Shown: positions 1 through 8,129 of the stretch, piece by piece
Layout: every line of letters starts with the position of its first letter
Numbering within the stretch: position 1 is the stretch's first letter
Assembly: GCA_016928575.1 (NCBI GenBank)
Contig: JAFGKK010000135.1
Location: 32,522 to 96,521, forward strand
Direction of reading: 5' to 3'
Source: Anaerolineales bacterium
GTDB lineage: Bacteria; Chloroflexota; Anaerolineae; Anaerolineales; RBG-16-64-43
DNA length: 64,000 nucleotides
Translations under genes and position numbers: made by a program
The notes under the pieces: generated by a model
Seen by the model: the letters and a program-made list of their open reading frames with translations, nothing else
The model's database searches: none
Told to the model about the DNA's origin: nothing

Positions 1-1703
1 GCTGGGTCGACCGTTGGCGGGACCACGGCGGGGTGATCTTCCTCGACGTTCGCGACCGCTGGGGGGTGGTTCAAGCGACGGCCAATCCGGCGATCGCCCC
101 CGCCGCGCACGAAACGGCCGCGACACTGCGCAACGAATTCGTCGTCCAAATCCGCGGCGTCGTCCGCCGCCGCCCGAGCGGGATGGAGAATCCAAACCTC
201 GCCACCGGCGAAGTGGAGGTCGAAAGCCGCGCGGTCGAGGTGCTCAACCCGGCCCTGACCCCTCCTTTCAACATCAACGAAGAGCTCCCGGTCGACGAGA
301 ACGTGCGCCTCAAGTACCGCTATCTGGACCTGCGCCGCGAGCGGATGCAGAAGAACCTTCTCCTGCGCCACAAGATCATCAAGTACATGCGCGACTACCT
401 CGACGCGCGCGGCTTCATCGAAGTTGAAACGCCGATCCTGTTCAAGACCACCCCCGAGGGCGCGCGCGATTACCTCGTCCCCTCGCGCGTCCATCCCGGG
501 TGCTTTTACGCCCTGCCGCAGAGCCCGCAGCAGCTCAAGCAACTGCTGATGGTGGCCGGCGTGGAGCGCTACTTCCAGATCGCCCGCTGTTTCCGCGACG
601 AAGACCAGCGCGGCGACCGCCAGCCGGAGTTCACCCAGCTGGACCTGGAAATGTCGTTCGTCCACCGCGACGACGTGCTCGATCTGATCGAAGGCCTCTT
701 CACCGAATTAATCCCCGCGGTCGCCCCGCAGAAGAAAATCCAGGAAATTCCTTTCCCGCGCCTGACCTGGCACGAGGCGATGAACCGCTACGGGATCGAC
801 AAACCCGACCTGCGCTTCGGGATGGAACTCTTCGACGCGAGCGCGGTGTTCGCGAAGAGCGAATTCAAAGTGTTCCAAGAAGCCCTGAAGAACGGCGGAG
901 TGGTTAAATGCATCGTTGTCCCCGGGTGCGCGGCGTACAGCCGCAAGGAAGTGGACGACCTGACCGCCTTCGCCCAGGAACAGGGCGGGAAGGGGCTGGC
1001 AACGGTCGCCTACACCGGCGAAGGGGTCAAAGGCAACGTGTCCAAATTCGTCTCGGCCGCGGAAGCCGACGCCCTGCGCGCCCTCGCCGGGGCGAAGGAC
1101 GGCGACCTGATCCTGGTAGCGGCCGACAAGCTGATGACGGCCAACAAGGTGCTCGGCGCGCTGCGCCTGCTGTTCCGGGAGCGATTGCGCCTCGCCGATC
1201 CGAGCACCGTCTCCCTGGTGTGGGTGATCGATTTTCCGATGTTCCATTGGAACGAGGACGAGAAGCGCTGGGAGGCGGAGCACCATGCGTTCACGATGCC
1301 CAAAGAGGCCGATCTGGACAAGATCGACTCGGATCCGGGGGCGGTGCTTTCGGACGCCTACGATCTGGTGATCAACGGCATCGAACTCGGGTCGGGTTCG
1401 ATCCGAATCCACCGCCGCGAAATCCAGCAAAAGGTGTTTGAACGCATCGGGTTAAGCGGCGCGGAGATCAAGGATCGGTTCGGGCATCTGCTCGAAGCCT
1501 TCGAGTACGGCGCTCCTCCCCACGGCGGCATGGCGCCGGGAATCGACCGGTTGGCGATGGTGCTGGCGGACGAACCCAACATCCGCGAGGTGATCGCCTT
1601 CCCGAAGAACCAGCAGGCACTGGACGTGATGGCGGACGCGCCTTCGCCGGCCGATCCAAAACAGCTCAAAGAATTGCACATCCGCCTGATCGAGGAGAAT
1701 TAA
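1..1703 (+). CDS. aspS: Aspartate-tRNA ligase, 5'-truncated by the window edge
   Basis: Class II aminoacyl-tRNA synthetase that charges tRNA-Asp (or tRNA-Asx in non-discriminating forms) in the cytoplasm. The frame is open from base 3, where it reads WVDRWRDHGGVIFLDVRDRWG, the usual end of the first strand of the anticodon-binding OB fold; about 20 N-terminal residues therefore lie outside the window and the GTG at 33 is not the real start. Class II motif 2 is present as FRDEDQRGDRQPEFTQLDLE and motif 3 as GMAPGIDRLAMVL. The bacterial GAD insertion lies between them. The C-terminus (FPKNQQALDVMADAPS then KELHIRL) is typical of bacterial AspRS. No damage is visible. Discriminating and non-discriminating forms cannot be told apart here. 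Confidence 0.96.
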   Translation, partial: WVDRWRDHGGVIFLDVRDRWGVVQATANPAIAPAAHETAATLRNEFVVQIRGVVRRRPSGMENPNLATGEVEVESRAVEVLNPALTPPFNINEELPVDENVRLKYRYLDLRRERMQKNLLLRHKIIKYMRDYLDARGFIEVETPILFKTTPEGARDYLVPSRVHPGCFYALPQSPQQLKQLLMVAGVERYFQIARCFRDEDQRGDRQPEFTQLDLEMSFVHRDDVLDLIEGLFTELIPAVAPQKKIQEIPFPRLTWHEAMNRYGIDKPDLRFGMELFDASAVFAKSEFKVFQEALKNGGVVKCIVVPGCAAYSRKEVDDLTAFAQEQGGKGLATVAYTGEGVKGNVSKFVSAAEADALRALAGAKDGDLILVAADKLMTANKVLGALRLLFRERLRLADPSTVSLVWVIDFPMFHWNEDEKRWEAEHHAFTMPKEADLDKIDSDPGAVLSDAYDLVINGIELGSGSIRIHRREIQQKVFERIGLSGAEIKDRFGHLLEAFEYGAPPHGGMAPGIDRLAMVLADEPNIREVIAFPKNQQALDVMADAPSPADPKQLKELHIRLIEEN

Positions 1704-1984
1704 TTTTCCGGGGACTCCGGGGTTGCCGGCGATGGGGTAAGAAGGCCTCGGAGGCCACTGCGCCCGCGGGTTTCAGACGGGCATCGAATCCGCACCCGAT
1801 TGCGGATGTCCTTCGCCGAGAGCGGGCGCGGGAATGACAATCGGGAAGCCGAAAGGCATCCGCCAACGACGCCGTACTTGCGCTCTGCAGAAATTTCCTC
1901 CGGCGGATGCCCGGCGCCCTCTCGCGACTCCGGTGCAAGCCGTGCCGGGGGAAGCCGCAACGGAAAAACCGGATTGCCCGACAA

Positions 1985-2013
1985 TTGCGCTCCGCCGGCA
2001 ATGGTGGTATAAG
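1985..2013 (+). promoter_or_regulatory. Sigma-A-type promoter of the 6S-like RNA
   Basis: TTGCGC at 1985-1990 is followed after exactly 17 bases by TATAAG at 2008-2013, predicting a start near 2020, just where the structured RNA begins. The preceding stretch after aspS (1704-1984) shows no convincing gene. Confidence 0.55.
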
Positions 2014-2019
2014 AATCGC

Positions 2020-2197
2020 GCCCTGCTGTGTTCGTGATGTTGCACAACGGTTTTGAGCCAACACTCTGAACCAGGGAACCTTATCTCAGGAGGGCGAAGC
2101 GATAGGCCTCGGCCAAGGCTGACCCCGACGGAAGGTTCCCACCTGCGAAAGCAGGTTCAAAATCCAGCAGCACACGGCATGGCGGGGTACGTTGGAC
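2020..2197 (+). ncRNA. ssrS: 6S RNA (SsrS-like), RNA polymerase regulator
   Basis: A roughly 178-nt non-coding stretch bracketed by a good promoter and an intrinsic terminator. The ends pair (GCTGTG near 2024 with CACGGC near 2174, plus flanking CCC/GGG). An internal long-range helix joins GAACC and GGGAACC (around 2070-2080) to GGTTCCCACC (around 2142-2151). The inner region GCGATAGGCCTCGGCC and the 3' arm ACCTGCGAAAGCAGGTTC match the layout I know for 6S RNAs: a closing stem, a large internal bubble and a terminal arm that mimics an open promoter. Length fits the family (about 180 nt). 6S binds the housekeeping RNA polymerase holoenzyme and represses transcription in stationary phase. The call rests on remembered family features; a covariance-model search would settle it. 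Confidence 0.72.
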
Positions 2198-2230
2198 AAA
2201 AAAATCGCCGGACGCAGTCCGGCGATTTTT
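2198..2230 (+). terminator. Intrinsic terminator of the 6S-like RNA
   Basis: Perfect 10-bp stem ATCGCCGGAC/GTCCGGCGAT with a 3-base loop (2204-2226), flanked by an A run and a T run, so it could work in both directions. Confidence 0.85.
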
Positions 2231-2292
2231 CCCTCATCCCGTCCTTCTCCCAGCGTACGCTGGGAGAAGGTGGCCGAAGGACGGATGAGGGG
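2231..2292. repeat. Intergenic palindrome, C-rich/G-rich family, copy 1
   Basis: Imperfect inverted repeat around the central stem CCTTCTCCCAGCG/CGCTGGGAGAAGG, with CTCATCC outer ends that recur in other copies of this family in the window. It sits between the RNA terminator and the 3' end of miaB. Confidence 0.75.
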
Positions 2293-2318
2293 TAGGTAGA
2301 AAATCCCCCCACTTCCGT

Positions 2319-3659
2319 CTATCGTTCAACCGCCCCTTGAAGACTCCAAGCCGACGTATGTGAAATTTTCACCTGCGCCAAGCGCGCTGACCACTCGCGC
2401 GACGGGTCGTCGAAGAACACCAAGCGGTTGGTACGCGTGCGGCCGAACCAGCGCCCTTTATGCTTCCCCTCCACGAGCACCTCAACCGTTTTTCCGAGCA
2501 TCCCGGCGTTCTTGTCCGCGGCGATCCGCTCCTGCAGTGCCTCCAGCGTCCGGAAGCGGCGCATCTTCTCCTCGGCGGGGACGTCGTCGGGAAAGTTGCG
2601 CGCGGAAAAAGTCTCCGGGCGCGGCGAGTAGCGCGCCAGGTGGGCCGTGTCCATTTTCAATTCGGCGAGCAGATCAACCGTGCGTTGGAACTGCTCCGCC
2701 GTCTCGCCCGGAAAGCCGACGATCACGTCGGTGGCGATTGACGCGCCGGGAATTGCGGCGCGGATGCGGCCGATCAGACGGCGATAGGCTTCCACCGTGT
2801 AGCCGCGCTTCATGCGGGCCAACACTTCGTCGTCGCCCGACTGGACCGGGACTTCGATGTGTTCGCACACTTTGGGAAGCGCCGCGACGGTCTCGATCAG
2901 CTCGTCGCTCATCCAATTCGGGTGCGAGGTGAGGAAGCGGATGCGCTCCAGGCCGTCGATCGCGTGAACTTTGCGGAGCAGGGCGGGCAGGCCCGGCGCG
3001 CCGGTATCCTGTCCATAGCGGTCGACGATCTGCCCGAGCAGAGTCACTTCGCGCGCCCCCATCGCCGCCCACTCGCGGATTTCCTCGAGGATTTCGGATT
3101 CCGGCCGCGAGCGCTCTCCTCCGCGGCGGTAGGGAATGACGCAATAGGTGCAGGCGTGCGAGCATCCGAGGACGATCGGCACCAGCGCGGCGGGCGGAGC
3201 CGCGCCGGAACCGCCCGCGACGAGCAAGGGAAAGCGCGGGAGTCCGGCGGGGGATTCCTCCGCGGCGGCTGCGAGCGCGGCGACGATTTCGCCCGAAGCG
3301 CGCACCGGACGCTCGCGCAGGAGAAAACGGACAAGCGGCCGCGGATCCGAAGGCGGCGAAAAGACGTCCACAAACGGAAAGCGCCGGCGCAGACCGTCCG
3401 GATCCCGCCGGCCGACCAGGCAGCCCATCAGATTGATCACCAACTCGGGATTGCGGTCCTTAAGCGGGCGCAGCGAGGTCAGCCGGCCGCAGGCTTTGTC
3501 CTCCGCACTCTGGCGCACGACGCAGGTGTTGAGGACGATCACATCGGCGGCTTCGGCGCGTTCGGCGGGCAGGTAGCCGAGCGCTTCCAGCGCGCCGGCC
3601 ACGCGCCGCGAATCCGCCACATTCATCTGGCAGCCTTCGGTCCAGAGGTGGTAGAACAT
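2319..3659 (-). CDS. miaB: tRNA-2-methylthio-N6-dimethylallyladenosine synthase MiaB
   Basis: Radical SAM methylthiotransferase that converts i6A37 to ms2i6A37 in tRNAs reading UNN codons. The 446-residue protein has the three expected parts. The N-terminal UPF0004 domain starts at TEGCQMNVADS, with the second and third cluster cysteines in LNTCVV and MGCL. The radical SAM domain carries the CxxxCxxC motif in LGCSHACTYCVIPYRRGGE. A C-terminal TRAM RNA-binding domain follows (about residues 380-440). The GCQMN signature favours MiaB over MtaB or RimO. The ATG start at 3659 is supported by homology at the second residue onward. The gene converges on the 6S-like RNA, and its 5' side faces a palindromic repeat. 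Confidence 0.93.
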   Translation of the reverse strand: MFYHLWTEGCQMNVADSRRVAGALEALGYLPAERAEAADVIVLNTCVVRQSAEDKACGRLTSLRPLKDRNPELVINLMGCLVGRRDPDGLRRRFPFVDVFSPPSDPRPLVRFLLRERPVRASGEIVAALAAAAEESPAGLPRFPLLVAGGSGAAPPAALVPIVLGCSHACTYCVIPYRRGGERSRPESEILEEIREWAAMGAREVTLLGQIVDRYGQDTGAPGLPALLRKVHAIDGLERIRFLTSHPNWMSDELIETVAALPKVCEHIEVPVQSGDDEVLARMKRGYTVEAYRRLIGRIRAAIPGASIATDVIVGFPGETAEQFQRTVDLLAELKMDTAHLARYSPRPETFSARNFPDDVPAEEKMRRFRTLEALQERIAADKNAGMLGKTVEVLVEGKHKGRWFGRTRTNRLVFFDDPSREWSARLAQVKISHTSAWSLQGAVER

Positions 3660-3670
3660 AAGGCGACCGA

Positions 3671-3744
3671 CCTAATCCCCTATCCCCCGTCCCCTTTCCC
3701 CCTTCCCTTAAGGGAAGGGGGAAAGGGGTCCAGGGGTATGGGGG
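3671..3744. repeat. Intergenic palindrome, C-rich/G-rich family, copy 2
   Basis: Contains a perfect 38-bp palindrome at 3691-3728 centred on TTAA, within a larger C-rich left and G-rich right arm. It lies between two co-directional minus-strand genes. Confidence 0.8.
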
Positions 3745-4134
3745 CTAGGTCTTCTCCTTTACTTTCTCCATGAACCGTTTTTGATCGACGATCACGCGCA
3801 CGTGCCGCCCCTCGCCGACCTTCTCTTTCTCGTCGGTCACCTCGGCGGAAAAGAGGATTTTCCGGCCGTTCACTTCCTCAATCCGGACCTTGGCGGTCAC
3901 CCGCATTCCGAGCGGCGTGGGAGCCAGGTGGCGTACGGCCACTTCCGCGCCGACGGTGGTCTGCCCTTCGGGCAGGTGCATCTGCGCGAGGACCTGCGCG
4001 GCGTGCTCCACCAGCCAGACCATCGACGGCGTCGAGAGCACCGACGCGTCTCCGGTTTCGAGGTGTTTGGCGGTGCGGTCTGAAGTGACGGTCATCGCGA
4101 TTTCGTGCGTCAATCCCGCTTTCAATTCCGGCAT
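3745..4134 (-). CDS. FlK-type (fluoroacetyl-CoA) thioesterase-family protein
   Basis: A 129-residue hot-dog-fold thioesterase. The start is the ATG at 4134 (MPELKAGL), not the longer upstream reading, because family similarity begins there. The three catalytic residues known from FlK (Thr42, Glu50, His76) have exact counterparts at the same spacing: Thr35 and Glu43 in STPSMVWLVEHAA, and His69 in AVRHLAPTPLG. The family hydrolyses acyl-CoA thioesters in the cytoplasm; FlK itself detoxifies fluoroacetyl-CoA, but most relatives have unknown substrates and housekeeping acyl-CoA clearance is the safer inference. It lies upstream of and in the same direction as miaB, with a palindromic repeat between. 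Confidence 0.85.
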   Translation of the reverse strand: MPELKAGLTHEIAMTVTSDRTAKHLETGDASVLSTPSMVWLVEHAAQVLAQMHLPEGQTTVGAEVAVRHLAPTPLGMRVTAKVRIEEVNGRKILFSAEVTDEKEKVGEGRHVRVIVDQKRFMEKVKEKT

Positions 4135-4258
4135 GGTCCTCCCAGAAAACGCGCACCGAGGCGCCGCCCAGGCCGATGAAACCGAAGCCGGGGTTTCCTG
4201 CTCCGCTTTCCGGCGTTCCGGCGCACAACGATGTAATGGCGCAGCCGTGAGGCTAAAG

Positions 4259-4264
4259 TATAAT
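4259..4264 (+). promoter_or_regulatory. -10 box implying a leaderless mRNA
   Basis: TATAAT, then 7 bases, then the ATG at 4272. No Shine-Dalgarno sequence fits between. No clear -35 box is visible. Confidence 0.5.
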
Positions 4265-4271
4265 CCTTTGC

Positions 4272-7091
4272 ATGTCCGAGGAAATGCGCATCCTGCGGAT
4301 CGTGCGCCGGCGGCGCGTGCGGGAAGCGGACGCCGGACGGGTTTTCCGCCCGGCGGGAAGGATCCTGCTGGCCGCCGTGAACTTGATCTGCGCGGCGGCG
4401 GCGGGAATCCTGTTGTATCCTCTGCCGCCGCCCGAACCCGAATTGAACCTGGGAAACCGGCCGCAAGCGGCGCGGTTTTACGACCGCACGGGAAGGCTGC
4501 TGGCCGAAGCCGGATCCGCCAGCGCAACGATGAGCCGCTGGTACGCCCTGGATGAGGCGGCTGCGGACGATTGCGTGCTGCCGGCATTCCTGGCGGCGCG
4601 CGGGATCGCGGCGGAAGAAATCCGCGGGACGGTTTTTGCGGCGGGCTTGCGGGCGATGGCCGGCGCACTGGCGGGGGTTGACGGCTTGGCGGGGGAAGCG
4701 GCCGGAGAATTGCTTTCCATGGAAGGAGCATCCGGAGGAATTTGGCGGAAATCGCGCCTGGCGGGCGCGCTGGCCTTGCGGTATACCCCGTCGGCTTTGG
4801 CGGAATGGATCATCAACGTGCGGCTGTACGGGCGGGGGGCTGTCGGGATCGACGACGCCGCGCTGACCTACTTCGGGGTGCGCGCCGATGGGATGAGTCC
4901 CGCGCAATGCGCCGCGTTGGAAGCCTTGGCGGAGGACCCGCGGCGCGGCGAGGACCCGGCGGGATGGAAAATCGCGCGCAATTCGGTGCTCAACCGCATG
5001 TTCAACGGCGGTTTCCTCGGATCGGCGGAGTGGGAGCGCGCCGTTGCCGGAGAGATCGGCGCCCGGGAGGCGGACGGCGCGGCGACCGATCCGATTTTCG
5101 GCGGAAGGCTGCCGATCCTGGATTCCTTCCTCGAGCTGGCCGTCGACCGCCTCGGCGGACGATTCCCGCCTGAGGAATTACCGCGCGCCGCAATCCGGGT
5201 ATTCACGACGATGGACGCCGCCTTCGAAATGCAGGTGCTGTGCGCGGCGCAAAACCTGCTGGCTCCGGCGGACGGCGCTTCCGGACCGCGGACCACACTC
5301 GAGGGAAACCCGTGCGATCTGGCGGCGCTGTTGGGGCCGGCCGGGGCCGGGGATCTCCCGGAGGATCTTGCGCTGGCGGTGATCGATCCCGCGAGCGGGG
5401 AATTGCTGGCCTATTTCGATTCGGCGCGCGGAAACGGATCGGCGGCCCGCGGTCCGGCCGGATCCTCCGTGCTGCCGTTCGTGTACCTCTCGGCGTTCGC
5501 GCGGGGTTTCTCTCCGGGTTCGATGCTGCTCGACATCCCCCGCCCGGATTTTCCGGAGGAGGAGAGCCGCGAGTATCTGGGGCCCGTTTCCGCGCGGACG
5601 GCGCTGCAACGGCGGGCTTTGGCCGCCGCCGACGGCATGGTCGCCGCCGCGGGCGCCGATCAGGCGGCCCGCACGCTTTCCCTGCTCGGCGTGTCGACTG
5701 AAACCACGGCGGATCCCTCGTTGCAGCTCTGGAGGCAGCAGGAAGCGGATCTGCTGGATCTGACGCAGGCGTATGCCACGCTCGCCGGCGGCGGATTGGA
5801 GACGGCCGACGCGGGAAGCGGAACCGCCGCCGTCATTCTGCGGGTCGAACGGAGCGACGGCGCACAGCTGGAGGAATATTCGCGCCGCCAGACCCGTAAA
5901 ATTTTCGGGTCCGATCTGGCTTTCCTGGTCCAGGATATCCTCACCGATCCCTCCGGCCGCGCGGACCTCTCCGCCCCGGCCCTGGCCGGATCGCGCAGCG
6001 CGGTCGCCGCCATGCCGGCCGAGGGCTTGCAGGGCGAAGGGGCTTGGGCCTTCGCCGCGAGCTCCGGATTGGCGGTCGGGGTCCGCGGCCGGGCTTACCC
6101 GGCGGGAAGAACCGATCCGCGTTCGCCCTGGATGCTCGCCCAGGCCGCGGCCGGCTGGGCCTTGCGGGCAATGCCGATGCAGGTTTGGACCGAACCCCCC
6201 GGGATTGTCCGCCGGGATGTATGTGTCCCCACGGGCCTGTTGCCGAGCCGCTACTGCCCGAACGTGGCTTCGGAACTCTTCCTGACCGGAAACGAACCAA
6301 TTCAGACGGACACCTATTATCGGCCGGTGGCCGTCAACCGCGAAAGCGGGCGCCTGGCTACGCTGTGGACTCCGCTCGACCTGGTGGAGGAGAAGGTGTT
6401 CTTTATAACGGAGGGCGAAGCCCGGATCTGGGCCGAGCGCTCCGGCTTTCCCATCCCGCCCGATACCTACGACGCGCTTCCGCACTCCTTTCCGTATTAC
6501 GAAGGCCTGCATATCGCCAGTCCTTCACCGCTGGCCTCCCTGCGGGGGATGATCAGCCTGAAGGGCACCGCGGATGCGGCGGGTATGGAACGCTATCTTC
6601 TGCAGGCTGGTCCCGGACTCTACCCCTCGGTCTGGTACACCCTCGGATCGGGGGAAAGGCCGGTGCGGGGCGGCACCCTTGGAGAATGGAACGCCGCGGG
6701 GGCGGAAGGAATCTGGTCAATCCAATTGACGGCCGTGTTCGAGGGCGGGATAACTCTTTCGGTCGCCATTCCGGTGATTTTGGATAACACGCCGCCGGTC
6801 CTGCGATGGATCCAGCCGACCGTTCCGAAAACCATCTCGCTTTTAAGGGGCGAGGCGCTGATCCTGCAGGTGGAGGCCGCGGACAACTTGGAGGTCGAGC
6901 GGGTGGATTTTTATCTGGATGGGGCGGTCCGCACCCGATTGGAGGTGGGGCCTTATTCCGTCCGCTGGCGGGATTTATCATCTGGAACCCATAAAGTTAA
7001 GGTATGCGGAAAAGACCGGTCCGGGAATGAAACTTGCACCCAAGAGATTGAGGTGAAAGTAGGATTGAAACCGGACGGTGGTTCGCTCTAA
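4272..7091 (+). CDS. Class A penicillin-binding protein homologue with all catalytic motifs lost
   Basis: A 939-residue membrane-anchored protein with the layout of a PBP1C-type peptidoglycan synthase: an N-terminal basic segment, one transmembrane helix (about residues 27-48), a transglycosylase-like domain (about 75-300), a transpeptidase-like domain (about 310-640) and a C-terminal Ig-like domain (about 790-935). None of the active motifs survives. The glycosyltransferase Glu-Asp pair is replaced near residue 102 by CVLPAFLAARG. The SxxK motif is GSSVLPFVY (Ser398 kept, Lys replaced by Leu401). The SxN region reads ALQRRALAAAD, and the KTG box is AGSRSA near residue 573. The frame is nevertheless intact and contains ordinary folded-domain features. 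It is likely a pseudoenzyme with a structural or scaffolding role; the role is inference. The mRNA appears leaderless. Confidence 0.75.
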   Translation: MSEEMRILRIVRRRRVREADAGRVFRPAGRILLAAVNLICAAAAGILLYPLPPPEPELNLGNRPQAARFYDRTGRLLAEAGSASATMSRWYALDEAAADDCVLPAFLAARGIAAEEIRGTVFAAGLRAMAGALAGVDGLAGEAAGELLSMEGASGGIWRKSRLAGALALRYTPSALAEWIINVRLYGRGAVGIDDAALTYFGVRADGMSPAQCAALEALAEDPRRGEDPAGWKIARNSVLNRMFNGGFLGSAEWERAVAGEIGAREADGAATDPIFGGRLPILDSFLELAVDRLGGRFPPEELPRAAIRVFTTMDAAFEMQVLCAAQNLLAPADGASGPRTTLEGNPCDLAALLGPAGAGDLPEDLALAVIDPASGELLAYFDSARGNGSAARGPAGSSVLPFVYLSAFARGFSPGSMLLDIPRPDFPEEESREYLGPVSARTALQRRALAAADGMVAAAGADQAARTLSLLGVSTETTADPSLQLWRQQEADLLDLTQAYATLAGGGLETADAGSGTAAVILRVERSDGAQLEEYSRRQTRKIFGSDLAFLVQDILTDPSGRADLSAPALAGSRSAVAAMPAEGLQGEGAWAFAASSGLAVGVRGRAYPAGRTDPRSPWMLAQAAAGWALRAMPMQVWTEPPGIVRRDVCVPTGLLPSRYCPNVASELFLTGNEPIQTDTYYRPVAVNRESGRLATLWTPLDLVEEKVFFITEGEARIWAERSGFPIPPDTYDALPHSFPYYEGLHIASPSPLASLRGMISLKGTADAAGMERYLLQAGPGLYPSVWYTLGSGERPVRGGTLGEWNAAGAEGIWSIQLTAVFEGGITLSVAIPVILDNTPPVLRWIQPTVPKTISLLRGEALILQVEAADNLEVERVDFYLDGAVRTRLEVGPYSVRWRDLSSGTHKVKVCGKDRSGNETCTQEIEVKVGLKPDGGSL

Positions 7092-7114
7092 AATACTCCG
7101 GGAAAGGCGGAAAT

Positions 7115-7906
7115 ATGATAAAAAATATCCGAATAATAGGGGTGACGCTTCTGATTGGTTTGGCGACGACCGGATGCGGCGGGGTCCAGCCACCGTCGCA
7201 GATGAACCAGGCGACAGCGCATATCCTGACTCTATACGCCGTCCTGACCGACAGTGCGCCGGTCCAAAACACCACGCCTACCAACCCGATTGTGCTTCCC
7301 ACGGCCACTCCGGGGATCCCAACCGAGACCCTCACGCCCGCTCCCACCAACACCGCCGAATTGCCTTCGGTGACCCCGACGTCGTCGCAGCTGCCGACGC
7401 CCTGCTACCGGGCTTACTTCGTGAAGGACATGACGGTTCCGGACGAGACCAAGATGGATCCGGGCGAGACGTTTGTGAAAACGTGGCGCCTGAGGAACTC
7501 CGGGACCTGCAACTGGTCGGCCGGGATCCAGGTGGTGTTCCTTTCGGGGAACAAGATGGGGGCTCCCGAATCTCAGGAGATCGGCGAAGCGGTAGCGGTC
7601 GGCGCGGAGGTGGATATTTCTTTGACGATGAAGGCGCCGAACGATGCGGGAAAATACGAGGGCTACTGGATGCTCAAGGTGCCCAACGGCGGCCGGTTCG
7701 GAACCGGCGACAACGGCGACCAATCCTTTTGGGTGATCATCGTCGTCGCCAAGAGCGGCACGCCGTCCGCGACCAAGACGGTCGGAACTCCGCCGCCCAC
7801 GAAGACGCCGACCCGGACGGCCACGCCCACCTTCACGCCCACCGGTTCGCCGACCCTGACCCCGACACCAACGGCGACCTGTCCGGGGGGGTATCCGGTT
7901 TGCTGA
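7115..7906 (+). CDS. Lipoprotein with NBR1-type four-tryptophan (FW) Ig-like domain
   Basis: A 263-residue predicted lipoprotein: signal peptide ending in the lipobox LATTGC, a Thr/Pro-rich linker (about residues 50-95), one FW domain (about 98-205) and a second TPT-rich C-terminal tail. The FW domain shows the family pattern VKDMTVPDETKMDPGETF, then KTWRLRNSGTCNWS and, later, GYWMLK. FW domains are known from the eukaryotic autophagy receptor NBR1 and from bacterial surface proteins, where their ligand is unknown. Start chosen at 7115, preceded by GGAAAGGCGG. It follows the PBP-like gene by 23 bases and may share its transcript. Two paralogues lie at 12.3-13.0 and 14.2-14.9 kb. Confidence 0.85.
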   Translation: MIKNIRIIGVTLLIGLATTGCGGVQPPSQMNQATAHILTLYAVLTDSAPVQNTTPTNPIVLPTATPGIPTETLTPAPTNTAELPSVTPTSSQLPTPCYRAYFVKDMTVPDETKMDPGETFVKTWRLRNSGTCNWSAGIQVVFLSGNKMGAPESQEIGEAVAVGAEVDISLTMKAPNDAGKYEGYWMLKVPNGGRFGTGDNGDQSFWVIIVVAKSGTPSATKTVGTPPPTKTPTRTATPTFTPTGSPTLTPTPTATCPGGYPVC

Positions 7907-7932
7907 TATCCATCGAATCCGAATGGATTTCA

Positions 7933-7958
7933 AGACGCCCGAAAGGGCGTCTTTTTTT
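7933..7958 (+). terminator. Intrinsic terminator after the lipoprotein gene
   Basis: Stem AAGACGCCC/GGGCGTCTT with a GAAA loop, followed by a run of seven T. Confidence 0.9.
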
Positions 7959-8112
7959 ATCCGCTTGCGCTTCTCCGCGTCCTCGGCTGCTTTCGAAGTG
8001 TTCCCTTCCTCCGGACAGAATATGTCCAGCGCATCCGGCAGAAACAATCGGCTGGGAGGGAGCCGGAGGCGAGTTGTGGTTCCTCGGAGAAGATGCCTGT
8101 CCGCTCCCGGGT

Positions 8113-8118
8113 TATAAT
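8113..8118 (+). promoter_or_regulatory. -10 box of the 8.1 kb membrane-protein gene
   Basis: Perfect TATAAT 11 bases before the ATG at 8130, implying a leader of only a few bases if that ATG is used. Confidence 0.5.
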
Positions 8119-8129
8119 GCGCGGGCGTA

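Noticed and set aside
708..1430. 240-codon open frame antisense to aspS
   Set aside because: Composition-driven shadow of a high-G+C gene; no folded-protein pattern and fully covered by a strong gene.
2231..2292. C-rich/G-rich palindromes as intrinsic terminators
   Set aside because: The arms lack a following T run, and several copies sit upstream of or between co-directional genes, so they are listed as repeats; a secondary terminating role remains possible.
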